Positions 44,801 through 56,250 of a stretch of DNA of 64,000 nt are shown piece by piece (the stretch's first letter is position 1; every line of letters starts with the position of its first letter). The DNA comes from Trichobilharzia szidati (lineage: Eukaryota > Platyhelminthes > Trematoda > Strigeidida > Schistosomatidae). Made by a program: the position numbers and the translations under genes. Below the pieces are notes generated by a model. That model ran no database searches and was not told the origin of the DNA. It saw only the letters and a program-made list of their open reading frames with translations. The stretch lies in contig OX235271.1 of the NCBI GenBank assembly GCA_944472155.2, positions 38,118,633 to 38,182,632 on the forward strand. The letters run 5' to 3'.

Positions 44801-47485
44801 TCACCTCAAGACTAATGCGATTGTTGGACATAACACAACAAGTGGAACAGGTTTGTTCACTGGATGATGTTTCGATGGAAATTTATTATTCACAATCGTA
44901 TCACTTTGAAACACACGACTTCTAAGCTGCAATCTCAGTCTTCCCCTTCTTCCCTGCCTTATTCTCTCAACAAACGTGGAGTGTTCACCACCTTGCGTTA
45001 TCCTTCCCATTAAGGATATCAGTGGTGTGATGTAGAGTTATAACCAGTAATTTGATGGGAGTCACAATATAAGTGATAACAGCTTCGCCATGTTTCGAGT
45101 AAAAACGTTTCGCTTTCTGAGGTGAATGTTGTGGTTTCGCATTATTATTCTCTGATTAGTGCTCAATACTTCGTACATGGGAATGCGGTAAATAATTGTA
45201 GACGGCTGTTCAAGTATTTGTAAACAGCAATGTCTAGGGATCAGTAGAGACAATGAAATTGATGACTCCATACAGTAGTTCGTTTATTCGTCAGCTTTAG
45301 TTGTCAATATTTGAGAAGTGAGCAATATTGACAACAGTTTCTCCAGTTTATCGCAATCATCATTTATACTGCCCGAGTCACCAGAGTGTTTGTCTCTTTC
45401 ACACTCCAGAAGAATTGGAGATAAGTACTGGAGAAACGAAAACAACTATCGCTGAGTGTAAGTCAACAAATTGTATCAACATTGACAAATAATCATTCCT
45501 TTAGTTGTGAAGTGTCTGTTCAATACGTCTGAAGTCTACTACCGACCGACAATTTACAGAAGTATGTGAAATGTTTGTTGTTCATTTTCAACCTGCAAAC
45601 AAACTGACTAGACTATTGAAATATTTCGTTAAATATAGATTTTGAATTAACACCACTACTGAATACCACTCAGATATGTGTGTGCTGACGTTCAGTTATT
45701 TAAATAATTTCTTTGAGTACTGCATCCCATGGTTAGGAATTTATCACCTTTTACTATCCCGATTCTTTTCTATCTTGAATTCGTTGTGTATTCATTTGTT
45801 TTGTCAGCCATTTCTCATTACCTCCATGAATTGTATAAGTCATATGGTAAGTACGCTTTTGTAACTCATTGTGGATTCTGTTTGATCTTGTACGCTTCGC
45901 ACTTCGATCAGTGAGTGGTCGAAGGTGATTTGTGAAAGAAATTCAGTTGAGTCACGCTGCTGCTGTTGAGAGATGAGCGTAAAGTGACAGACTGTTTTCA
46001 GCTGCTAAAGATGCTGATCCCATGTTTTACTATCAGTTACTTGGATTCAATCAGTGTGAGATAATATGAGTGCTTATGTATGGTGGAGACGTTTCATAGC
46101 TCAATTGGGTGATTTTAACAGAGTGATATTGTCTGAGCTGGATAGTTCATCTGCGAAGCATTCGTCGCGCTGCTAGTCCTTGAAATAAAGCATCAAGCTC
46201 AGAGAACACAACTACATCAAAAGATCATAAGATTTTCTAGCATTTTATCAAGTCTCAGAACAATTATATGTATTGTCGGAGGCAGTTGATGAAACAGACT
46301 CAGTTAATTTATTCGCTGGAATCTCGGAATACAGGGCACTAGTATTCTCCAGATGGTGAATATGACGTGAAATCATCCATTGAAATCGCTCCATTCGATC
46401 TATTCGACAGATGATTCTCAAATTACTGGTCAACAAATATTCTCTTCTCTTTGCATTTTAATCAGGGTATTTCATCATTACATTTGAGGATAAACCTCTC
46501 TGGATGAAATCGCTAGACGATGCGCACCTATGTAAGCATTGATATTATTGGTTGAGAAAGTTGGTTTAACTTTTGCTGACAGCGTCACACCCGTCTGACT
46601 GACTTCAACATCGCTGTGTTCCAATCCACCATATTCAACTGCTTACGTAATTATTGCTGATAGCATGAGCGTATGACTGAAAGACAGATATGTTTACCTG
46701 TGGGATATTTGAGTGCATTCGTCATTCACTGGACAGAAGTTCACATTGAACAGTGATTTTGTATACAATTGTGTCGTCATTTCGTGAAAAAGTATCAGTG
46801 TGTTGGGACTCGGTTGGTTTATGAGATTGTCAAAAGCAAAGCGAGTGATTACTCTCTGATGCCAGTCTCTACAATCCTTTTGTGAATGAGCACGTCATTT
46901 TGAATATTTCATGCCCAGTCACTCACAATGTTCACAGGTGAGTTCACAGCAACTCAGAACTAGTCGGCGTCAGTGTGCACATCACTCAATCACAAGATGG
47001 GCAGTTCACTGACTCAAAGATAACCCGTGTGACCATTTCAAACCTCAGATATCTCTTCGAGAAGATCTGTCACTCATTGCTTACTTCCCAGGAATCACTT
47101 TCACCTTATCAACAGTTTGGAGAAATTCACGACCTACATACATATTCTTATTTCAGATGTTCTCTCAAATGAGTAATATCTTTGTATATTTTCACCTCAA
47201 TGAATTTCAGTCAATGCCAGCAGTAAGTCAAATCACTTAATACTGGTGTTTAGTAATATGAAAGACACTATATTTATTTCGTAGTTGTCAAAATGCTGTC
47301 AATACTATTCTTTCTCTTTTTAAACAGTTGATGACCAACCGCCAGATTTCAGAGTTTGTGATAGTCTTCTGTCGATTGAACGCACTGAAAGTAATTTGAA
47401 ACACACCATTGATTTTTGGATGATTATTCCACCAGGTTCATCTTTCATATTTCGCAGACTGATGTTTTTCGATTTATTCGACTGA
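41775..47485 (+). CDS. Micro-exon gene (MEG-like), predicted secreted protein
   Basis: A gene of nine or so short exons that forms no long open frame in genomic DNA. Chain: exon 1A 41775-41844 or 1B 42854-42923 (70 nt, signal peptide), exon 2A 42366-42410 (45 nt) or 2B 43442-43465 (24 nt), then 44222-44281 (60), 44593-44655 (63), 45410-45457 (48), 45808-45846 (39), 46002-46055 (54), 46466-46531 (66) and terminal 47328-47485 (158 with TGA). Every internal exon is a multiple of three, starts and ends in phase 1, has AG before and GT after, and stays open when joined, giving about 193 (1B/2B) or 200 (1A/2A) residues. This is the architecture of schistosome MEGs, which secrete variable proteins through exon skipping. 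I cannot assign a numbered MEG family. The joined model is inference from splice signals; extra exons may be missed. Confidence 0.72.
42366..42410 (+). CDS. MEG exon 2A (45 nt)
   Basis: Acceptor TTATTTGAAG, donor GTGAGT. Phase 1; reads AYAIGKEASYIGPKY when joined to exon 1A. Confidence 0.6.
42854..42923 (+). CDS. MEG exon 1B (duplicate signal-peptide exon)
   Basis: Identical coding sequence to exon 1A; the duplicated block is 41764-42296 against 42843-43375, with very few differences. The sequence upstream of the two copies is unrelated, so they would have different promoters. Confidence 0.7.
43442..43465 (+). CDS. MEG exon 2B (24 nt)
   Basis: Acceptor TTATTTGAAG as in 2A, donor GTACGT. Phase 1; reads AVPVSSDF. 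Different sequence and length from 2A although the surrounding introns are related. Confidence 0.6.
44222..44281 (+). CDS. MEG exon 3 (60 nt)
   Basis: Acceptor TTGTTATTTTGAAG, donor GTAAGC. Reads ADRLAKEISILEPIMKSNL, an amphipathic, helix-like stretch. Confidence 0.65.
44593..44655 (+). CDS. MEG exon 4 (63 nt)
   Basis: Acceptor TTTCTATTCTACAG, donor GTGCGT. Reads WEHRLIESLRNGTNDKVKEL then Q; NGT is a possible N-glycosylation site. Confidence 0.65.
45410..45457 (+). CDS. MEG exon 5 (48 nt)
   Basis: Strong acceptor TGTCTCTTTCACACTCCAG, donor GTAAGT. Reads EELEISTGETKTTIAE. Confidence 0.65.
45808..45846 (+). CDS. MEG exon 6 (39 nt)
   Basis: Acceptor TTCATTTGTTTTGTCAG, donor GTAAGT, both near consensus. 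Reads SISHYLHELYKSY. Confidence 0.65.
46002..46055 (+). CDS. MEG exon 7 (54 nt)
   Basis: Acceptor GACTGTTTTCAG, donor GTGAGA. Reads AAKDADPMFYQLLGFNQ and stays in phase. Without the splice it would meet a TGA 15 bases later, so a terminal exon here is an alternative. Confidence 0.6.
46466..46531 (+). CDS. MEG exon 8 (66 nt)
   Basis: Acceptor TTGCATTTTAATCAG, donor GTAAGC. Homologous to the minus-strand exons 34197-34262 and 39453-39518 with KPLW conserved, which supports it as a real exon. Confidence 0.7.
47328..47485 (+). CDS. MEG terminal exon
   Basis: Acceptor TTTCTCTTTTTAAACAG, then FDDQPPDFRVCDSLLSIERT, MIIPPGSSFIFRRLMFFDLF and a TGA at 47483-47485. Four copies of this exon exist in the window (also 14836, 32515, 37771 on the minus strand), and the frame is open in all, which argues for past coding function. 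Confidence 0.7.
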
Positions 47486-48107
47486 ATAATAATTGACAGT
47501 GACTGTCATACTACATCTGTTGGGAGTGATGAATCTCTCAAGTACTCTAATTATTCTTCTTTCAATGGATTTCCACTTACCAGATATCTAAGATTGTATC
47601 ATGATATGTAATAATGTTACCTTGGATTTGAAGTGGAATATACGGCTTCAACAGAACATCTCCACTTCGTCCTATTCTCTGAGGCAGTCTACAGCCAGCC
47701 TTAAGTTTTCCCATAAGTTCTTATTCCTTCGCTACATGATCTTCTCAATGTCTTCACATTCGGACACACGTCCAGGCCTTTTTTTGTTACTCGGTTTGCA
47801 ATCGAGCTATGGCGCGTATTGAAAGAGTGTGTCCGATTCATCTACAGTTTCCTCAGCATATTTTGTTGATCAGTAGGTTCTTGGTTGGTTCGTCTCCAGA
47901 GTTTCTTGTTGCGAATTCTCTCCAGCCATTTGACTGATTTTTAATATGTAGCTAGCGAAGTCAGATGCCTGCTGCAAATTCTGTGACATGTTGTTACATA
48001 AACATATATATATATCATCATGCGTATTTAATATTAGATGTGATGAGAGGGATTCAATTTATAGATAGAAACCGCTCCGATCAGCGTTTCTGTCTTCCAA
48101 ATTACCA

Positions 48108-48688
48108 ATGATTCTTCTCGTCCTCTCCTGTCCAAAAATCATTATGTCTATCCCCGATATTCTTTCAGCATGTGCTCAAACTATGCCTATCTTTTCAGGA
48201 ATAAATGAACTGCGTGAAGACATAAGAAGGTTCAGCGTTTTGAATCTTAATTATAAGATAACTGGTGGTAAGTTGAGACACATACAAAGTCAAATATTTT
48301 GCAAAGTGCTTTCGAAATTCTAGTATGTCATTAACGTCTAGTCAGAGGTGAGATAGCACTTCTCACTCAGATGTTTTGTGTTCACTGCGGATACTTGTAC
48401 TGATGATTAGAAACATTAGATTGTCAACATTTTATCTGTTTCCTCGCATGCGTCTATTCATGTTCATACATCAAGTAAGCCATTTGATGACAAACTGCAT
48501 CTTTTCATTATAGAAATCAATTCATTGTTTGATAACGTGAAGACAAATATGAAGGTGAGTTTATGTACCAGAATCAATCCACACACCTCCCTGTGACAAA
48601 TGTCAGTCTCCTTGTCATTTATCCTCCACCAACAAATCTCATGTCGTATTGAATAATGTCGTGTTGGTGTTTACAGACGAGTAGATGA
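48108..48688 (+). CDS. Second MEG-type exon group (alternative 3' end or separate gene)
   Basis: Exon 48199-48267 (69 nt; acceptor CTATCTTTTCAG, donor GTAAGT; reads INELREDIRRFSVLNLNYKI). An upstream acceptor (GATATTCTTTCAG) extends it in frame to 48169 (99 nt). Next 48514-48554 (41 nt; donor GTGAGT; reads EINSLFDNVKTNMK) and a tiny last exon 48677-48688 giving TSR and TGA. Because exon 8 ends with T, direct joining to 48199 would make TGA, but joining to 48169 stays open (SCAQTMPIFSG). An unspliced start at the ATG 48108 (MILLVLSCPK) is the other option, as a separate gene. Confidence 0.5.
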
Positions 48689-49207
48689 GATGTTCACTTC
48701 TAACGAATAACTAAACCTTGTGCAAAGAAAATTTCAATAGTCTGTATAACAATAAGATGAGAAGCTTTGGCTTCTTTCTGACTGACTGCTGTGTCAGTTT
48801 ATCGGTATGATTCTTTTATCTGAGGCGCTTAATACACGTCTTGCCAACATTTCAATACATCGACTGTATGATCCAGCGTATGGACTAGAGCACAATGGAT
48901 TTGAGTAATTCAATCAGTTGAAACTGGAAATGTCGGAAATTGCTGATTGATTCACTCACAAAAGCGTTTATATTTCCTTCATTATCGTCTTTGATTTTAT
49001 TGAAGTTTCTCATTGATTCGTCATTTTCGTCTTCTTTCTTCTGTTATTCAAGAATAATGTCACGCTACCGTAAAAGAAATGAAATACAGTCATGCGTGTG
49101 AGATGGACATATTCATTCAACTGTTTTCACGAATCATTTGAAGACAACATGCTTTTTCTTTTCTCTTTCACTTAATTAAACTTTAGTATTCATAGTTATT
49201 GGTAGTC

Positions 49208-49249
<42 letters not shown>

Positions 49250-49695
49250 AAATATGTAATAATAATGTTAATTATAATAATTTTGATAATAAAAGTAATG
49301 ATAATAAAATATTGACTTCACTTTGACTTTCTCACCAGAATGATCAGTGGTGACGGTGTGTGTAAAAGGTCATGGTGATATTAGAGATGAAGTGATAGGA
49401 AAATTCACCTGTGATGGTTGTGGTTTTCCTTCAATTATGACTCAGTGCCATCTTACAATCAGCTCCTTTTATTAGTTTGAGCAGAGAAACAGCGAACACA
49501 TTTCCAGGATGATACAGGCTCGTCTCATTTCACGGATTCTCTTCAACCGTGAAAATACTAAACTTCATCAAATTATAAGTTACGAAATGTTTGAACACAC
49601 TTTTCACGGCGACTCGGAGTTATACATAGGAAGTATGGAGAACATAATCTCGAAAATGATGCAGGTAGACAAATTATTCAGTGTCAAAAGACCAA
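48284..49695 (+). repeat. Duplicate of 15702-17110
   Basis: Contains the 41-nt exon, the short last exon, the 3' untranslated part with AATAAA near 49303 and a GTA microsatellite at 49205-49249. Nearly identical to the copy at 15.7 kb until about 49505. Confidence 0.88.
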
Positions 49696-49802
49696 CTATT
49701 TGTAGTGGAATCAGAGAAGGGAGGGCGGTTGAGTTCAAATTCTGCTTGGAAACAAGGATTAACTGGAGACAAACTACAAGATGGAAGAACATAGTGAACT
49801 GA
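49509..49802 (+). CDS. Small open frame, 97 codons, diverged copy of 16925-17143
   Basis: Reads MIQARLISRILFNRENTKLH and FHGDSELYIGSMENIISKMM. No family recognised. A weak acceptor (ACATTTCCAG) precedes the ATG. Coding status unproven; see findings on clustered changes. Confidence 0.3.
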   Translation: MIQARLISRILFNRENTKLHQIISYEMFEHTFHGDSELYIGSMENIISKMMQVDKLFSVKRPTICSGIREGRAVEFKFCLETRINWRQTTRWKNIVN

Positions 49803-52800
49803 TACATATTCTAATGGAGAGGTGAAGAGGGTGGGGATGAATAGTAGAGTGAAATTATCACAGACAAACAATCAAGTGTGTTTGGAAACTCAACAGTGCG
49901 TTCCACTCAGTGAGTGAGAATCAAAATCAAGTGGATTGTAGCGCGTTAGAGCAGAACACAAATTCCACGATCGAACAGATATCAATTTAACTACTCGCAT
50001 TACTTGAACTAGAAAACCCGATTTATTCAAACACGTCTTTTCGGTAAATCCTCATCAAGTGTATGAACTAGTGGATAATAGCCTAGGTGATCACAACATT
50101 GATGGCATGATGGCATAGCAATACTAAGTAATAATGACTATCAAGGAGAGTGTGGCCAGTCAATTATTGTGAGCGTGAACGTATGTAGGGTGGAGGGATG
50201 CAGGAACTATTGTGTCATCACAATGTTTAGTTTGATAATATATTGTGAAATTAAGGCAGAGAATGATAAGGGTAATTAAAACAAAGGTAACCGTACAACT
50301 GAAGATGATATTTACAGAGGGAGAAGAACAGGGTCGGAAGACTGTTTCACAGTAAATTCGTTTTCAAAATGCACAATGATAAATGCAAAAACTTTAGCAC
50401 ACATTAGTCAATAAAGAAAACTCAGGACTATATCAGAGAGTGTAGTGCGATACAAGTGGAAGGTTGAATTATAGTCAGTGAAATCGGCTTGCCATCTTAA
50501 TCCATGTAGAATGGGTGATCAATCAGAACATGAGATAACATGAAGTTAAGTGATTCAGTGGTGTGTTTGTGTGCATATAATGAAGGTGTTTGGTGAGGTG
50601 AGTGTAGACAGGGAGGGAGAGAGAGATAGCGCTAAAGAGAGGAGAAACTGGCAAGTAGGATATGCTGGACTCAATTTGACTCAGTGAATGGGACAGCGAT
50701 TCAATGTGGTATTTTCACACGCACACACTTTGAAACAGATCAACAGAGACTCCCTCCGGCTGGTTGCACATTTAATGCAGTGTTCTCAGTATTGGATAGT
50801 GGCAGCTAATTTTTCCTGAAGACGAAACAAATCGTTGGTAACCATTTTGACGACTGCATCTTTTGAATAGGTCTGTTCTTTGCGGCAAATAATCGCTCAG
50901 CCGCATCAATGATGGAAATCAAATACTTCAAGGGTAGTGAGAAAATTTGACATATTCATTCATGTGGCCACAGTACGCTGTCAATAGTCTTCTGTGGTAG
51001 AAGCCGCTTATTTCGTCTCACTTCTTTCGAGGTAACTGCAGCCATCTGCAGCAACCACTGAGTTACTAGCTTCGATGTTTTCCATTCATCCTACAGTTAT
51101 TGTGGCAGAAGGTCTCTGCAGCAGACAGTGTGTCTGTTGTAGTGACATATCGCTCAATTTGTGTTCATTGTTGAGGGCTCGCAATATTCTCCTGTCACTT
51201 CTACGCGTATGTATTTGGGAGCGATATGAGCTTTAGTGAAAAGCCTTTGTGCAGTTGAATTGCTCAACAAGTTATTCCATATTAACTTGTTTATTAGATT
51301 TATCACACAGTAAACAGTATTATTTACTGGATGACGTTTCGAACAAAATTTATTGTTCATAATCATATCATTTGTAATCACATCACTTCGAAACTTGAGT
51401 TTTATAGTCTTCTTTGTCTTCTCCTATTTGACGTAGGGATAGCAGAATTTTCCAGATTTCGGGGACTGGTGATGAACCATTCCCATTACATGTATTTACA
51501 GTTGATTCGATAAACAAAGCTTCTGTTATCAATCCCTCTCTATACCCTGTGACATTAGATTTTAAAACTGTCATCTTATCCCATCCTTTTGCATGGTTGT
51601 GTGTAACTACAATCCAGCAAATAATACTGTTTCACTGTGTGATAAATCTAATAAACAAATTAATATGGAATTACTTACTACCACAGTGACCAAGTTTACA
51701 CATATATTTATATGCTCAAAAAGTTATCTGGAACTGACAGGGAACCCATACTAGCATGTACCAGTCTTCAGAAATACGGACAACAGTTATGAAAGCGGAA
51801 GAAAGAAACAGAGATACTGGGATTGTATTTATTGCTTCTCTAATCAGTTCATCGAAGTCTTCACTAGTATTGTAAGGCGTACATCACAGCCTTTGTCGAC
51901 AAATGCTAACATTGCATCATGTTGTACTCCTAAGAGCACTTCCACTGTAACATTCTGCCTGACTGGAACTACATCCGTTCAATTCTCGGGTGAATGTTTG
52001 AGGATTGTTTAGTTTCAGTTATGTAACATACCGATTTCAGTGGTCTTTGCCACCGAAAATTTACCACATAAGCTGAAATCAAACAATGCAAGAGCTTCAA
52101 TTAATGTGACTGACGCCCAAGTGGTGATAGATTTCAAATGATAAATTCACGAATGTGCAGATGATTCAACTAAATCTGTGACGCAATCACATTTTAAAGC
52201 ATACGGTACAGGATAAGTTTATACTGTGATTTGGTGGATTGAAATATTGAAGTTTCAGGTGTCATTCATTGTGTACATTGTAAGCGACTGTCATCACTCC
52301 TACTCTTTCCGATTTCTGTAGTGGCTAACGTCAAATGGTATGTATTCACTTAGCTGTTTGAATGTTCATCAAAGTTAGATGTCGAGCAAAATCTTATTTT
52401 CATTGAAATGGAATTTGACCTTCTCATAAGTTGAACGAGTCAACATGTATCGACGTTGTATGTTTCAGATAACTCGGTAGTTGAAGCTGTGAGTTGTTGC
52501 TTCGCACATCCTGATCACATGGTCTCGACTTTCATGAATACTAAGACAACAGTACACCCCCTTTACCCATCTATCTGCTTTGAGTAGATCAAATCGGTCA
52601 TTAGTAAAGAACACATAGTGAGGTGAGTAGTCAACTGAATTTTCCTCAGAACTCGTTAGTATCCACATTTCAATATGTGGCCCGCCTCGCACAACGAACT
52701 GAAGTTGTACTGAGAGGAGAAGACAATTCCCTCATCAAATACATTGCTGAAATTCCCACTATCTCTAGCTATTCCTACGCCAAACCATCGTGCCAACCAT

Positions 52801-53027
52801 TTCCCATTCATTTTCTTTTGCAAATTCTCAAAACCATCTCGATATGGTGATCAAGGCGACTGAAAAATGTGAAAGTTCGAGGGCAATGCTCTTCGCTCTG
52901 ATCAGACGCTGCTTCTCAGATGATGCATAGTTTGTGTTAACTTTCGCTTCAATAAGAATGCATTCTATTATACGAGGAGGTTGTTGTGCCACTGAATTCG
53001 TCATATCTGCCAGATGAATTGGAGAAA
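49803..53027. other. 3.2 kb without recognised gene, fragments of local repeats
   Basis: 50955-51040 matches, inverted, 32085-32350 in two pieces (the ATATTCATTCATGTGGCCAC text and the AGAAGCCGCTTATTTCGTCT text) with the middle missing. 51300-51400 (TTTACTGGATGACGTTTCGAAC...) and 51625-51680 belong to the family also seen at 23500, 28500 and 44860. The remaining frames, such as 52623-52850, carry no motif. Confidence 0.45.
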
Positions 53028-53070
53028 CCTCTACCTGGATAAATTACACCGCCTTTCATTCTATTCAAGT

Positions 53071-55196
53071 GAACACACACCCTAGTGAACATATTTTCCA
53101 AATGAATGCGTATTTTTATTTTTTGTTTATTCATGAATACTTACAAATTACTCATCAGGATAGTATTTAATTAGGTATTGAAACACACAGAGTTTAGTGG
53201 ATCTGGTTGAGGGTGCGTCTTTACTGCAGCAGATTCAGTGACTGAGAATTGATTAACATGGGTGTCATATTCCTGGTAAATCTAGTTCTCAGTCTATTCC
53301 CTTTATGTGCTATCTGTCAATCCACTGCCTGTTTGTTCTACATAAAGTGTTGTTTCCTCCTTGTATCAGTGCTCACACATGCTCACACATTTTACAGGCG
53401 TGAAATATATCACTGTTTCAGAGAGAAAGAGGCTGCCCTCCAGCTCCCGTCGTCTGAGCACATGTACTCCCTGTTTAGTTAGACCGCCTGTAGTCTCAGT
53501 TCGTCCTGCGCTTCCCTTCCTCATAAACATCTCGGTCAAAGTTTGCAGTTATTATCAGCTCAACGTAGCACAATACTGAAAATATCTCAGATAGTCTTCG
53601 CTTGTGCTGCTCACTGGTGACATTTTCCAACAGCTTTGCTGAGTGATGACGGTGTGAAACAACGACTGGATGTTAGTCCACCAAAGACGTTGAACACAAA
53701 CCTTGCTGACGAGTGGCAACTGTCACAGACAAAATGTCCAGAGCAATCTGCTGATCGTTACCAACCACCTCATAGTAGTAATAATGTACACTCGTAATGA
53801 CCACAAAGCACCGTCGACTGATCGAATTCAATTAGTGCCACTAATGACTAGACACGTGATATCTGCTACTCACCACTGACCAATAAATATTATAACAAGG
53901 ATATCAGTTCATATGATTATGGACAATAAATTGAACTCGAGATGTTATCCAGTAAATCATGCTGTTTCACTGTGACATATTATCCAATAAAAAATAATTA
54001 ACATGGAATTACACATTACCGAAGTAGCCAGGTTTCATACATTCTCAAATGACTGCCTAATAATAGAAGACCCAAACTTGCATAACTCGATGATGATATC
54101 GTCCGACTTCCACGATTACAAACTCGATTCCTTGGATTATGATGCAAGCATTTTTGACAGCTGCATGGTTAATTTTCTTAATAATAGTAATAATTTGCTT
54201 CATTCCAACATACGACTAATGTTACAATGTGGGATTTTCAGCATTTCGTGCAATATTGCATCTAATCTTATCAATAAATACTGAAAACAGTTGTAAAGAT
54301 AACACAACAGGATTGTTAATGGCAGTGCTTCTTTGGTTTCTAGTACTGACAGGGAAGTCATATGCATATATATGCAGACAATTGTAGATAACAACAATAA
54401 TAATAAAAATAATAATAATAACGATAAGGTAAGTAGGTAAGACTGTCAGTACATAAGGGTGTTGTCACCATAGATTACAAATAGGAGACAATAAAAGGGC
54501 AACTTACTTAGATAACAGCATAGTATTTCATGAGTTTCATGATTCACATTGTCTCTATCGCATAGAACACGGGCTGGACAAATGTGGTATAGTTAAGCCT
54601 CTATACTTGATAGTACGAGCATAAGATCTCTTTAAATTACTTCTAGTCCTACTAGATGTCATACCATGAGGAAGGTGATAATGGTGGGGAGGAGGGTTGT
54701 AGGTCAGTCAGTTTACATGAAGACCATTTCTCGTATGAGTTTCCACGTCTATCAACTAATGTAGTGTGACAAGCTGACTGACTAGACTGCACACCAGTTG
54801 CTTTACTGACAACCTTTAACACCCTTCCCAGAATGACATAGTGTTCTCTCAGTTATCAAGGAAAGACTAAATGGAAAAGTAAAGTACAATAGGTAAGATA
54901 CACGAGTTGACAAACCGTAGAAGGAGAGTTCGAATGATTCCGTATTGTTCTAGCTAACTTATCTAGAAGCATAGAAGGAACACTTTCTTGGACATTGGTG
55001 AAATCAATGTATTCTGTGTGAGACCTAGTTACTCGTACAGTCCTCTCTATGCTACAAGCATCGTGTGAATTAACTAGTCGTTGTAGATCGCTTTTATGTC
55101 TAAAGGAGAAGTCAAATATCTGGCATTTTGAGGGATTTAACGTAAGACCAATTAACTCAGACCACTGACTGATGTCCTACAGAAGGCGATTAAGTT
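53071..55196. repeat. Large inverted repeat, left arm (block B)
   Basis: 2126 bp, reverse complement of 58221-60345 with few changes (one is a 3-bp difference in an AAT run near 54395). The outer 1.46 kb also equals block A at 22968-24430, extending out to 53028. Confidence 0.92.
53702..53830 (+). repeat. Decayed hammerhead SINE in block B
   Basis: CCTTGCTGACGAGTGGCAACT matches the ribozyme region of the SINE at 63.63 kb, but the GAAA box is replaced (CACAGACAAAA). Downstream TACCAACCACCT...CACCG also matches. Copies in blocks A and C have the same loss. Confidence 0.6.
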
Positions 55197-56250
55197 TGCA
55201 AGTCTGATCGGGACTTGACAGGAAGCGAGACTGTCAGATCATCAGTGTATTTGACGAGGTTGATTGCCATATCAAGAGGTAGGTCATGTGAACGGAAAGA
55301 ATAAGAAAAGGAGATAGGACAGCACACTGAGGAACACCAGCTTCAGTGAGTAAGGCAGAAAATGATTCATCCATAAATGCAGAGTAATGCTCATGATTCG
55401 GTTTGCGTAAGGGGAAGCTGATTTGTCTTTACTTGCATGGCCGCTCTTTTCCTTTTCGTAGCTTATCGAGATGAGGAGAAGAGAAACGGTCAAGCCTTCT
55501 AGATAGCGTCTGTTCAGGGCAGCATTTGTCGAGGCAGAATTAAATATAATAATCTGTGATATTTCTGACTGTCACATTCAGTGTGTTCTCAGTAAGTGGT
55601 TCCAGGTTGGTGTCACTTGGCATGTCTCTTAGTTTATGTCTAATATCCTGTGAGTAGCGTCTCTGTTGGTTTCTTTTGGAAAGGAGTGAGAAGACACTTG
55701 AATGCAACTCGCTGCATGTTTTGGGCGACACTTGACTAATACAATGATCTGAGTTCATTAAGGGAGCACGTTTGTGTGTTTCATGTATCCCAGCATCATT
55801 TGTGAACGCTGAATCCAGTGTTTTGTCAGGTCGAGTGGCAAATTTGACAATATTTGCATGGTCAAGTGATTCAAGGAAGGAACAGTCGCCGGAAATGAAG
55901 TCACCAGTGACTATCGACAGAGAGTTCTCAAGATGAGGAGCATCAAATATAATGAATCCATTGGAAGATTCAGATAAATCCGAGACAGCACAGCTGGGCG
56001 TAACATAATTGTTTTAGAGGAAAATGCTTCGATACTTTGATAAGTGTTTGAGACGACATTTGATGGTAATACAATCAATAAAACCACTCAAAAATGTGAG
56101 ACATACATTGTTTGAAATCGATCCCTGAGAATATACAGGGATTGTAACTACTCCTCCACATCTCTCTTTGGAACAAAGTCGGTTTTGTCTGAATAGTGTG
56201 AAGCCATTTAATGAGACCAGATTATCACCATAGAACTCATGGAGCCATGT
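54560..56250 (-). pseudogene. CR1-like retrotransposon, endonuclease and RT, decayed
   Basis: On the minus strand the endonuclease end reads GDFISGDCSFLESLDHANIV, then LDSAFTND and MNSDHC, the NDH/SDH motif, near 55900-55750. RT follows with GVPQ at 55327-55338, and YTDD (a variant of F/YADD) at 55238-55249, then in the arm WSELIGLTLNPSKCQIF. Frames change between blocks and stops occur after the thumb. Only the part after 55196 is repeated in the right arm. Confidence 0.75.

Noticed and set aside
44719..44925. 68-codon frame with Gly run
   Set aside because: It covers a GGT microsatellite and a dispersed repeat inside a MEG intron; a TGTCAG acceptor before it gives no symmetric exon.
46915..46945. 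TTCACAG|GTGAGT donor consensus within a MEG intron
   Set aside because: The only nearby acceptor gives a 19-nt exon that breaks the phase-1 pattern, and longer versions contain a TGA.
46975..47172. 65-codon frame repeated at 33556 and 38812
   Set aside because: Conserved because the whole intron is duplicated, not as protein; the copy near 15.2 kb has indels and base changes that do not respect the frame.
49990..50055. Minus-strand TTGATGAGG-ATTTA-CCGAAA, hammerhead-like
   Set aside because: The first core base is T instead of C and the flanks form direct rather than inverted repeats, so helix I cannot form.
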